In this document: piece by piece, positions 15,520 to 23,185 of the stretch
Layout of the letters: the number at the start of each line of letters is the position of its first letter
Position numbering within the stretch: the stretch's first letter is position 1
Assembly: GCA_002441095.1 (NCBI GenBank)
Contig: DJVG01000034.1
Location: 1-56,152, forward strand
Origin: Elusimicrobia bacterium UBA6262
Lineage (GTDB): Bacteria > CAYTYR01 > UBA6262
Direction: 5' to 3'
Length of the DNA: 56,152 bases
Program-made: the position numbers and the translations under genes
The notes under the pieces: model-generated
Told to the model about the DNA's origin: nothing
The model's input: only the letters and a program-made list of their open reading frames with translations
The model's database searches: none

Positions 15520-16659
15520 TTATTTCAGATAATTCGATATAGCGCCATACACTTCGTCTACGCTAATAGTTGCCATACACGGATAATCATGGCAGGCATA
15601 TTCAAAACCAAGATATAAGCACGGACTGCAGGAAGATTTGGCAGTCAGAACCGTGTGCTTTTCACCCCAGGGTCCCCATTTTCGCGGATCGGTCGGACCG
15701 TGGAGAGCTACGACCGGGGTTTTTACGGCAGCGGCAATATGCATGACCCCGGTATTGCCGCAGACCAGGACTTTAAATTTTTTGACCAGGGCAATAGTCT
15801 CGGCCAGGTCCCAGCCTACAGCCAGAGCCGGCTTAACCTCCAGTTTTGCCGCGATCCTGGTCACTAATCCTTCTTCCTGGAGACCGCCAGTCAAGACGAT
15901 CATTACCTGATGCTCTTCCTGCAATCGCTTGATCAGGTCAAGATAGTTCTGCTCAGGCCATTGACGGGGAAATCCATGGCTGCCACAACCAGGATGAAGG
16001 CCGATCACTATCTCCCCTTTTTCTGCCCCCCAGTCAGCCAGCGTTTTGTTAACCTTGACCGTGATCGATCGTGGCACCCATAATTCCGGGTCTTTATCAG
16101 TAATAGGGACTTCCAGTACCCGCAGCAGGTCAAGGAAACATTCCACTTCATGTTTGTCAGGATCATGCATTACCCGTTTGGTATAGGTTTGGTCACGATG
16201 CTGGCCAGGAGTTTGGAATCCCACTCTCTGCTCAGCTCCTGATAAGAAAGCTAATAAAGGCGATATCCTTAACCACTGGTCAAAATCGATAGCCAGGTCA
16301 AAATATTCTCGTCTCAATAATTTGATAAAACTCCAGGATAGCCAGGGCTTTTTAACTAACCTTTCCAGATCCAGCAAGATCAAGCCATCAAGATAAGGAC
16401 AATCAGCCAATACCTCACTGTTAACCCTGGTCACGATCATTTTAATGCTGGCTTTGGGATAGGCTTGCCGCAAATTACGGATAGCCGGGATCATTAAGAT
16501 CGTATCTCCCATGGCTGAAAGCTTGATCAGCAATATCCGGTCAGGCTGATAGCGCATGGAAGCCAGCTGGATCTTTTGCCTGAACAGCTTCCCGAAAATA
16601 AACAGCAAAGATTTGCCAAAGTAGGCATCAATAAATTTAAATAGTTTATTGCCGCGCAT
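15520..16659 (-). CDS. glycosyltransferase family 9 (heptosyltransferase-like)
   Basis: GT-B enzyme of the ADP-heptose:LPS heptosyltransferase family. Of 379 residues, the N-terminal domain starts near 40 with RILLIKLSAMGDTILMIPAI, the usual acceptor-side signature. The C-terminal domain holds GLHPGCGS, GNTGVMHIAAAVKTPVVALHG and PTDPRKWGPWG, the nucleotide-sugar site. A positively charged N-terminal helix of about 35 residues precedes the core and may bind the inner face of the membrane. A cluster of cysteines close to the C terminus (CSPC, CHDYPC) also occurs in the paralog at 18000. GAGGG precedes ATG 16659. Actual donor sugar unknown. Confidence 0.88.
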   Translation of the reverse strand: MRGNKLFKFIDAYFGKSLLFIFGKLFRQKIQLASMRYQPDRILLIKLSAMGDTILMIPAIRNLRQAYPKASIKMIVTRVNSEVLADCPYLDGLILLDLERLVKKPWLSWSFIKLLRREYFDLAIDFDQWLRISPLLAFLSGAEQRVGFQTPGQHRDQTYTKRVMHDPDKHEVECFLDLLRVLEVPITDKDPELWVPRSITVKVNKTLADWGAEKGEIVIGLHPGCGSHGFPRQWPEQNYLDLIKRLQEEHQVMIVLTGGLQEEGLVTRIAAKLEVKPALAVGWDLAETIALVKKFKVLVCGNTGVMHIAAAVKTPVVALHGPTDPRKWGPWGEKHTVLTAKSSCSPCLYLGFEYACHDYPCMATISVDEVYGAISNYLK

Positions 16660-16679
16660 GCTTTCCCTCAGGGACGGTT

Positions 16680-16798
16680 ATCAGGGTATCAGGTTATCAG
16701 GGTGAAGTATATCAGGAGATCAGGTTATCAGATTAATTCCTGATGTCCTGTTAACCTGATATCCAATTCCTGATTACCTGTTTACCTGATCACCTGCT
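16680..16798. repeat. inverted ATCAGG / CCTGAT octamer arrays
   Basis: ATCAGG occurs at 16680, 16688, 16696, 16711 and 16719, with ATCAG at 16727 (period 8). After a 6-nt centre, CCTGAT-type words follow at 16739, 16747, 16755, 16769, 16777 and 16785. Arms 16710-16732 and 16740-16762 match at about 18 of 23 positions on inversion. The right arm runs through the stop codon of the glycosyltransferase at 16782, so its last residues are encoded by the array. Confidence 0.85.
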
Positions 16799-17963
16799 TT
16801 AATTTTTCTTCCAGTAATAGCGAAATCTCTTCCATTCTGCTGGTCCAACTGTATTTTTTAGCTAAAGCTATTCTTTTTTCCCCTATTGACGCATCTTCTG
16901 CCAGGGCCAGCTCAATATTCCTGATAAATTCAGCGGAAGAATCCGCCTGGTAAAAATATTCCTTGAATTCCTGCAAAGAAGAAAGCGTGGTGCTAACCAC
17001 TGGCCGGCCGCTGGCCAGGTATTCAAAAAATTTCATGGGGAACATTTTACGGGTATATTCGTTTAACTTATTCGGCAACAGGCAGACATCAAAACCTTTC
17101 AGGTAATTCGGCAGCTTTTCATAGGGCCGCCCGCCCAAAATATGGATATTGGGCATTTCCCGGAGCTGGGTGATAGCAGCGGCCTTTTCCCCTTCGCCTG
17201 CTGCACCGATCAGCACAATGCTCCAAGCCGGTCTCTCGTACGCAATGGTCTTTAATAAAGTAAAATCAAGCTTATAATTTGAAACTGCTCCGATAAAGCC
17301 AAGAACAGGATGCACTATGCCAGCCAGGTCAGCCGGAATCTGCAAATCAGGATCCTGGACCTTCAAGATATGCTCTACATCTGCTACGTTAGGCAGGTAA
17401 TGGATCTCCCTGGCTAGCGGTTTTTTGGTAGTATACAATTCCGGGGAAGTGACTAAGGTAATATCTGCTGCAGCCAGCAATCCCTTTTCCATATCCAGGA
17501 TAACATTACCCGGAATGAGAGGATTAGCCGCAATTTCATCGACACAATGGTAAACCAGCAGTTTTTCTCCCAGTTTTCCCTTAAAATATACTGCATTAGG
17601 GATATAAGACCATAAAACAGGGGCCGGCATGGCTAATTTTTTTGCCAGTTGACGCAAGGCAGCGATCATGATCCGGTGATTTAACCAGCGTACCAGGCCA
17701 AACTTATAGAACGGCAGTACTATGGGTGAATAAATATACAGGTTATCATTTATTTTGATCGGGCCCTGCAGGAAACGTTTCAGCCGCCGTCCTATTCTTT
17801 TAATATCCTTGCTTTGCAGCACCGGCCGGCGCAAACCCATTGATTCTATATAAAGGACTTTGTTCTGCCTGGCCAACCTGGACATAATATGCTGTTGGTT
17901 GGTCCAGTAGGGATTATCCCAGTCAGCGCTGGATATACAAATAATATTTTCATTCTTGATCAT
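16782..17963 (-). CDS. glycosyltransferase, GT4/GT1 type
   Basis: Cytoplasmic-face GT-B transferase of 393 residues. The N terminus (ISSADWDNPYWTNQQHIMSRLA) resembles TuaH-like transferases that add sugars to lipid-linked glycans. The donor domain starts about residue 215 (GFIGAVSNYKLDF) and contains FPMKFFEYLASGRPVVST, where the conserved Glu of the E-x7-E region is in FFEYLASG. The final residues (KQVIR) and the stop lie inside the octamer array at 16680-16798, so the natural C terminus has been altered or extended by the repeat. It sits between two GT9 genes, with only short spacers. Confidence 0.82.
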   Translation of the reverse strand: MIKNENIICISSADWDNPYWTNQQHIMSRLARQNKVLYIESMGLRRPVLQSKDIKRIGRRLKRFLQGPIKINDNLYIYSPIVLPFYKFGLVRWLNHRIMIAALRQLAKKLAMPAPVLWSYIPNAVYFKGKLGEKLLVYHCVDEIAANPLIPGNVILDMEKGLLAAADITLVTSPELYTTKKPLAREIHYLPNVADVEHILKVQDPDLQIPADLAGIVHPVLGFIGAVSNYKLDFTLLKTIAYERPAWSIVLIGAAGEGEKAAAITQLREMPNIHILGGRPYEKLPNYLKGFDVCLLPNKLNEYTRKMFPMKFFEYLASGRPVVSTTLSSLQEFKEYFYQADSSAEFIRNIELALAEDASIGEKRIALAKKYSWTSRMEEISLLLEEKLKQVIR

Positions 17964-17999
17964 GAGCCAGCTTCCTAACGGTCAAACAGGTTATTTTAT

Positions 18000-19049
18000 T
18001 CATACTTTCAGCATATCCTTTACTTTTTGCCAGGCTTCCTCAACTTTGATCATTTCCAGGCACTTTAGAGTTTTACACTGTATGTGCCGGTAATTATAAC
18101 AAGGTGAACAAGCCAGCTCTTTTCTGATCACAACATTATCCCGGCCCCAGGGATAATTTTTCCACCACAAGGTTGGTCCGAAAATTGCCAATACCGGCGT
18201 TTTAACTGCTGTAGCCAGATGCATCAATCCACTGTCATTAGAAATGAACAAAACGCTTCTCTTGATCAGCGCCGCGGTCATGCGGATATCTGTGTCGCCG
18301 GCGATTATTACCGGTTTTTTCCGCATGAATTTGGCCATTTCTTCTGCCGCATACCGCTCTTCCGGACCGCCAAATACTATAACCTTGGCTTTGGGAATGG
18401 TTAAAATAAGATCACAGAGCCTGGCAAACTTTTCCCTGGACCAGCGTTTAGCAGACCCGACAGACAAACCGCTGCCAGGATGCACTCCAATCAATAATTC
18501 CTTAGGTGAGATATGGCTCTTAAGAAGAAAATCATTGGCTAATTCCTCTTCCAATGGGGTAGTGGAAATAAATGGCGCCTTTTCATTGGCCCGACGGATA
18601 GTCAACCCCAGAGCCCTGACCAGGTCGAGATTATATTCTATCTCATGCTTCTTTTCTGTGATCGGGACCTGATGAGAATACAGCCAGCCATAGGCCTTAT
18701 TTTTATAGCCAACGCGGGAACAGGCCCCGGTCAGCCAGGAAAACAGGGCAACTTTAAAACTTTTATCCAGGAATGAAGTGATCACCAGGTCAACCTTTAA
18801 ATTCTTTATATGTTTAATTATTTTCAGCCAATTTAAAATACTTTTTTTGGTTTTATTTATTATAATTACCTCGTCAATTTCCTTGCACCCTTCCATTAAA
18901 TTTGCCGCGGACCGGCTGGCCACCAGCAAGGTAATATGGCTTTCCGGGAAATCCCGGCGCAAAGCCCGTAATACCGGAGTATAGAGGACCAGGTTCCCCA
19001 GCCCTGTCGTAGATATAGCCAGGATATTTCTGATATTTTGTTTTTGCAC
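18000..19049 (-). CDS. glycosyltransferase family 9 (heptosyltransferase-like)
   Basis: Second GT9 enzyme (349 residues), paralogous to the one at 15520. It begins with ISTTGLGNLVLYTPVLRAL (acceptor-domain signature) and has GVHPGSGLSVGSAKRWS, then FISNDSGLMHLATAVKTPVLAIFGP for donor binding. Near the C terminus CSPC and a further Cys pair (CKTLKC) mirror the cysteines of the paralog. It lies 22 nt after the DegT aminotransferase gene. Two GT9 genes around a GT4 look like an LPS-core or lipid-proximal assembly group. Confidence 0.88.
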   Translation of the reverse strand: MQKQNIRNILAISTTGLGNLVLYTPVLRALRRDFPESHITLLVASRSAANLMEGCKEIDEVIIINKTKKSILNWLKIIKHIKNLKVDLVITSFLDKSFKVALFSWLTGACSRVGYKNKAYGWLYSHQVPITEKKHEIEYNLDLVRALGLTIRRANEKAPFISTTPLEEELANDFLLKSHISPKELLIGVHPGSGLSVGSAKRWSREKFARLCDLILTIPKAKVIVFGGPEERYAAEEMAKFMRKKPVIIAGDTDIRMTAALIKRSVLFISNDSGLMHLATAVKTPVLAIFGPTLWWKNYPWGRDNVVIRKELACSPCYNYRHIQCKTLKCLEMIKVEEAWQKVKDMLKV

Positions 19050-19071
19050 TTTTCCTCCAGCTTACGGTGAA

Positions 19072-20184
19072 TTATCTCTTAAAATTATTCAACTTTTGGC
19101 AAACAGACAGGATCTCAGTCTTCTTTAGTTCCGGGAACATGGGTAAAGAGAGCACTTCCTGCGACATTTGCTCGGCGGCCGGGAACCTCCCTTTTTTATA
19201 GGGCAGATCACGATAAGCTGCCTGCAGATGGATGGGTAGCGGATAATGAATAGCCGTACCTATTCCTTGCCTTTGCAGGTACTCCTGTAATTGTTTACGC
19301 TGGGCAGTCCGGACCACAAATAAGTGATAAACATGATTACGGCCAGGACTGGTTAACGGCAATAACAGGTCAGTACGCTTAATTTTCCGCTGATAGAGAG
19401 AAGCGGCCTGTTGCCGTTTCTTATTCCATTGCTCCAGATATTTTAATTTGACCCGTAACATGGCTGCTTGTATTTCATCCAAACGGCTATTGTACCCCCT
19501 AATGGCAAATTCATAACGGCCCTTGCGCCCATAATCGCGCAGTAATAAAAGTTGCTGATACAAACTTTTATTATTAGTAACCAGCATACCGCCATCGCCA
19601 TAAGCCCCCATATTCTTGGTCGGATAAAAACTATAACACCCAACATCGCCAATCGTACCAGCCATCCGCCATTTGCCATTCGCCATCCGCTGTTTTGCCC
19701 CATGTGCCTGGGCACAGTCTTCGATGACCTTTAAACGATATTTCCTGGCCAAACGCATCAGTGGCCCCATATCGCACATCTGGCCATAAAGATGTACCGG
19801 CAGGATGGCCTTGGTCCTGCTGGTAATGGCTTTTTCCAGTTTAGTCACATCTATATTAAAATCCTGCTCATTCATATCAACCAATACCGGCTTAGCCCCG
19901 CAGTAAGAAATGCCCAGGACCGAAGCTATATAACCGAAAGCACAGGTAATGACCTCATCATTCTTACCAATACCGCAAGCTTTTAAAGCCAGAAACAAAG
20001 CATCAGTACCTGAATTCACGCCAACGGCATATTTCACTCCCAGGTATGCGGCAAATTCCCCTTCCAGGCTTCTTACCTCTTCACCCAGGATATAGTTGGA
20101 ACGCTTAAAGACCCGGCTGATAGCTGCCGCCAATTCTTTTTTAATCTGCCCATACTGTCTCTTCAGGTCCATTGCCGGTATCAT
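19072..20184 (-). CDS. DegT/DnrJ/EryC1/StrS sugar aminotransferase
   Basis: PLP enzyme that transaminates a keto-sugar nucleotide. The 370 residues carry NSGTDALFLAL (phosphate loop), EDCAQAHGA, and the Schiff-base lysine K190 in SFYPTKNMGAYGDGG. Between the last two motifs, residues 165-175 are encoded by four 7-nt words. The segment from ED to the GC before SFY is 28 residues here, but 23 in both DegT paralogs of this window (35395 and 47627), so the loop is five residues longer. The gene follows an SDR and a radical SAM gene (20208, 21204), suggesting a three-step deoxyamino-sugar cassette. The active site is intact, so function is probably kept. Confidence 0.9.
   Translation of the reverse strand: MIPAMDLKRQYGQIKKELAAAISRVFKRSNYILGEEVRSLEGEFAAYLGVKYAVGVNSGTDALFLALKACGIGKNDEVITCAFGYIASVLGISYCGAKPVLVDMNEQDFNIDVTKLEKAITSRTKAILPVHLYGQMCDMGPLMRLARKYRLKVIEDCAQAHGAKQRMANGKWRMAGTIGDVGCYSFYPTKNMGAYGDGGMLVTNNKSLYQQLLLLRDYGRKGRYEFAIRGYNSRLDEIQAAMLRVKLKYLEQWNKKRQQAASLYQRKIKRTDLLLPLTSPGRNHVYHLFVVRTAQRKQLQEYLQRQGIGTAIHYPLPIHLQAAYRDLPYKKGRFPAAEQMSQEVLSLPMFPELKKTEILSVCQKLNNFKR
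19661..19690 (-). repeat. four 7-nt words inside the DegT aminotransferase gene
   Basis: GCCATCC, GCCATTT, GCCATTC, GCCATCC and GC are contiguous. On the coding strand they read GGATGGC/GAATGGC-type words and encode Q-R-M-A-N-G-K-W-R-M-A in a loop before the PLP lysine. Confidence 0.85.
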
Positions 20185-20207
20185 AAAAACTCCTCGCCAT
20201 TATTTCC

Positions 20208-21197
20208 CTACCAGTAATTATTCTTATTTTTAGAGTAATACTCAAAGGTTTTTGCCAGCCCTTCTTCGATGCTCACTTTTGGTTCCCAACCGGTAACTCT
20301 TTTAAACTTTTCCCAATTAGCCACATAATCCCCGATCTCTATTCTTTGCGCTTCCTGGGGATAGGAGACGATCTCATATTCCCCCTGGCCGTAAGTTTTG
20401 ACCATTTTCTCCACTAATTCCTTAAGTGACAGCGGCGTACCGCCTAGATTATATACTTCACCGTTAGTTTTTTCCGAAGCCATAGCTAACAACATAGCTT
20501 CCACCACATCGTCAACAAAATTAGTATCCCGTATTTGAGTCCCGGCACCGAAAATCTTCACCTTTTGCCCATCCAGCAGCTGACGGATAAACCAATTGAT
20601 GATACCCTGGCGATGATGTTTCATCTGGTGCCGGGGGCCAAAGGTATTAGTCAACCGCAAAGAGCAGGACCTGATACCATACACGTTATTATACAGGATA
20701 TGATACCACTCCCCGGCCATATTATTAATACCATTCACATCAGTCGGATGCATCAGGTGTTTTTCGTCAACCGGCAAATAATCTGCCTTCCCATATTGGC
20801 CACGGGTACCGGCAAAGAGTATTTTTACCTTGGGATTATATTTCCGGCATGATTCCAGGATGGATAGCTGGGCTACACAGTTTATTTGCAGGTCAGTAAA
20901 AGGATCTTTCATGCTGTCAGTATGGCTTAAGGTCCCGGCCAGGTTGAAAATATAGTCGTGTCCCTGTACCAGGTAATCCATACCGGATTGGTCACGGACA
21001 TCAGCAATATTAACGGTTAGTTTATCTTCCAGCCCATGGATATTAAAAAGATTCCCGCCATATTCAGGTATTAATGAATCAACTAAGACTACTTTAGCCC
21101 CATACTCAACCAGCCGGTAAGCCAGGGTGCTACCGATAAATCCCAGACCGCCGGTGATCATTACTTTTTTACCGGTGAATGATTTTGCCAGATCCAT
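20208..21197 (-). CDS. NAD-dependent epimerase/dehydratase family protein lacking the YxxxK pair
   Basis: Extended SDR of 329 residues. The Rossmann motif TGGLGFIGS is at 15-23, and the overall layout follows dTDP-glucose 4,6-dehydratase/GalE relatives, with RLTNTFGPRHQ and a C-terminal YNLGG. The expected Tyr-x3-Lys is absent: the aligned positions are Asn155 and Asn159 in DVNGINNMAGEWYH, while Glu163 is kept. Compare Y142/K146 in the GalE-like protein at 13043. From memory, a DVNGIN segment occurs in a divergent subgroup, so this may be a conserved change, not decay. Possible roles are an epimerase or reductase with different acid/base residues, or a binding protein. It starts 7 nt after the radical SAM gene's stop. 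Confidence 0.78.
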   Translation of the reverse strand: MDLAKSFTGKKVMITGGLGFIGSTLAYRLVEYGAKVVLVDSLIPEYGGNLFNIHGLEDKLTVNIADVRDQSGMDYLVQGHDYIFNLAGTLSHTDSMKDPFTDLQINCVAQLSILESCRKYNPKVKILFAGTRGQYGKADYLPVDEKHLMHPTDVNGINNMAGEWYHILYNNVYGIRSCSLRLTNTFGPRHQMKHHRQGIINWFIRQLLDGQKVKIFGAGTQIRDTNFVDDVVEAMLLAMASEKTNGEVYNLGGTPLSLKELVEKMVKTYGQGEYEIVSYPQEAQRIEIGDYVANWEKFKRVTGWEPKVSIEEGLAKTFEYYSKNKNNYW

Positions 21198-21203
21198 AAC
21201 CGT

Positions 21204-22013
21204 TCACTCCTTTACTAATACGATCTTTGTTTCGCCAAGTTTATCGCACGGATTGCAGTAGCCATATTCCTGGCATTCCATAGCTACCTGGTCAACCCCT
21301 AAACCTGTTTCCAGTACATTACCCAAGGCATCTTTCTGGCGCAGCAGCTTAGAAATACATAAATATCTCCGGCCATCCGGGGCCAGGAGATAGATCCGGC
21401 GCGTACACCTGACCTTTTTCTTAAATTTCATGCCGGAGCTGTCATCCTGCAGGTATTGGTCATCGTCTATATACACATACCAATTATGCCGGGTAAACTC
21501 TTCCTGGGCTTTGGTGATATAATCTAATTGCTTGGCCCAGCCAACCATATGGATACTACCCTGGAACTTGCCTGCCGCCCGCAGGGCATTGATCGTCTCG
21601 ATGAACTTCCCCACCGGCCCACTGGCAGGATGATAAGTCCCGAAAAATATTACCGGCCGCTGGCAATTTTTAATATAGTCTTGCATATCCGCGCCGAAAT
21701 TTGAATATATCTTGACTTTTATTCCGGCACTGATAGCATTTAATAACTTAACAAAATCAGGGTATAGGAACGGCTCGCCGCCGGTAAAGATCACATTTTT
21801 TCCGGCCTGATTGATAAACTCTGCCCATTTCTGCCAGGGTAGCAACTGATACTTATCGGCACTTGATGCTGGTAAATTATGACTATGGACACAATAAGTA
21901 CAGTTTAAGTTGCAACGCAAGGTAGGATAGATGCGTAACCAGCCGTCAAATCCGGTTGGCCATATTTTTTCCCTTATTTTAGCCAGCCTGTGTTTCAGTT
22001 TCCGGATAAGCAT
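21204..22013 (-). CDS. radical SAM protein with SPASM-like C-terminal cysteines
   Basis: A 269-residue enzyme with the 4Fe-4S/SAM motif C34-x3-C38-x2-C41 (TLRCNLNCTYC) and the SAM-binding GGEP at 78-81. The C-terminal part has Cys203, 219, 247, 253 and 256, in a spacing like that of SPASM/twitch auxiliary cluster domains. The gene overlaps the upstream GT4 gene by 19 nt and is followed directly by an SDR and a sugar aminotransferase. This context suggests carbohydrate chemistry (dehydrogenation, deoxygenation or epimerisation, as known for DesII- or NeoN-type enzymes), not peptide maturation; no precursor peptide is seen nearby. The exact reaction is unknown. Confidence 0.8.
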   Translation of the reverse strand: MLIRKLKHRLAKIREKIWPTGFDGWLRIYPTLRCNLNCTYCVHSHNLPASSADKYQLLPWQKWAEFINQAGKNVIFTGGEPFLYPDFVKLLNAISAGIKVKIYSNFGADMQDYIKNCQRPVIFFGTYHPASGPVGKFIETINALRAAGKFQGSIHMVGWAKQLDYITKAQEEFTRHNWYVYIDDDQYLQDDSSGMKFKKKVRCTRRIYLLAPDGRRYLCISKLLRQKDALGNVLETGLGVDQVAMECQEYGYCNPCDKLGETKIVLVKE

Positions 22014-23185
22014 TTTTCGAATACCTTGATCGTAGTATGCACCATGCTTTCAACGCTAAATAAAGATTGTGCTTGCCGTTGCGCTGCCTTTCCTGTCTCC
22101 AGCATTATCTGGGGATCCTGCAATACTTTCCGTACAACGCGGCTTAGTTCCTTAACCTCTCCCCTACCCACCAGGAATCCATTTTTGCCGTCATCAATAA
22201 CACCGGCCAATGATTTCAACCTGGAAACAATCACTGGTTTGCCATAAGCCATACCCTGGATAATGGTCAAGTCATATCCGTTTTCCCTGATCGTTGAATT
22301 AACGAAAACGTCGGCCAGCTGGAAATATTTACCCAGTTCTTCATAGGGTATTGCCCCGGCAAATACCACCTTGCCCAGTAGCCCCAGTTCCGTAGCAAGA
22401 TTTTCCAAATATTCCCGATATTCACCATCACCTACGATCAATAGCTTGGCATCAGGTATATCCACTAGTATCTCTGGGAGGGCCTTTAAAATCACATGCA
22501 GTCCTTTTTCTCTTTTCAACCTGGCTACACTTAATATAATTTTATCCCAATCATTAAATCCTAAAGTCTTCTTCAGATTTGTATCTGCCAGCACTACTTT
22601 AGTATCAATGCCGTTAAAAACAGTAAATATTTTATTTTCCGGCAGGAAATAAAACTTTTTGATCAAATGATTTTGTTCCTGGCTGGTAGCGATAATAGCT
22701 TTGGCCCGGGTAACCAGGCGCATATCCCGGAAAATATATGTAAGCAGGTAATATCCGGCGGCAGCCAGTGTTTTCAGGCTAAAACCAAGATTAAACCGGG
22801 TCTTTAGCTCATTATAAAAGATGCCATGGAAAATAACCACTACCGGGATCCCGGTTTTCTTATAGAGAGAAGACCTGAGCAAACCAAACGCCCCGGCGCT
22901 TTCACTGCAGACTATATCAAAAGGCTGCTGCTGCTGCAATTCGCTGAATTTAATCACACTCTGGCGGTACCATTTTTGAGAATACCTGCCAGGTTTAGTC
23001 CCAGCCAGGTAAAAGACAATCACGCCAGCCATGGTTTCAGAGAGTTTGCCGTTTTTGTTACCGGTAGTAATAATGGTGACTGTATGCCCCTGTTGCGCCA
23101 ATCCTTTCGCCAGCAAGTCAGTATGGACTTCCATACCGCCGATGCTATGCGCTAAAGTTGTTCTGGTAAAGATACAGATGTTCAC
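21995..23185 (-). CDS. glycosyltransferase family 4
   Basis: GT-B retaining transferase of 396 residues. The N-terminal acceptor domain has a Gly-rich loop (HSIGGMEVHTDLLAKGLAQ). The donor domain has SVARLKREKGLHVILKALP and GDGEYREYLENLA, and the region homologous to E-x7-E reads RENGYDLTIIQGMAYGKPVI, where the second Glu appears replaced (Gln in IIQGMAYG). This change could affect donor binding or mark a subfamily. It overlaps the next upstream GT4 by four bases (ATGA) and the radical SAM gene downstream by 19 nt, so it is tightly coupled. Confidence 0.85.
   Translation of the reverse strand: MNICIFTRTTLAHSIGGMEVHTDLLAKGLAQQGHTVTIITTGNKNGKLSETMAGVIVFYLAGTKPGRYSQKWYRQSVIKFSELQQQQPFDIVCSESAGAFGLLRSSLYKKTGIPVVVIFHGIFYNELKTRFNLGFSLKTLAAAGYYLLTYIFRDMRLVTRAKAIIATSQEQNHLIKKFYFLPENKIFTVFNGIDTKVVLADTNLKKTLGFNDWDKIILSVARLKREKGLHVILKALPEILVDIPDAKLLIVGDGEYREYLENLATELGLLGKVVFAGAIPYEELGKYFQLADVFVNSTIRENGYDLTIIQGMAYGKPVIVSRLKSLAGVIDDGKNGFLVGRGEVKELSRVVRKVLQDPQIMLETGKAAQRQAQSLFSVESMVHTTIKVFEKCLSGN

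Noticed and set aside
19072..20184. Sequencing or assembly error as cause of the longer loop
   Set aside because: The frame is intact, the extra segment has the 7-nt word structure of the local repeats, and two other genes show the same thing; an error would not produce this.
20208..21197. Reading the atypical SDR as a pseudogene
   Set aside because: Full length, intact NAD motif, no frameshift, tightly packed neighbours; the Asn substitutions look like a subfamily trait.
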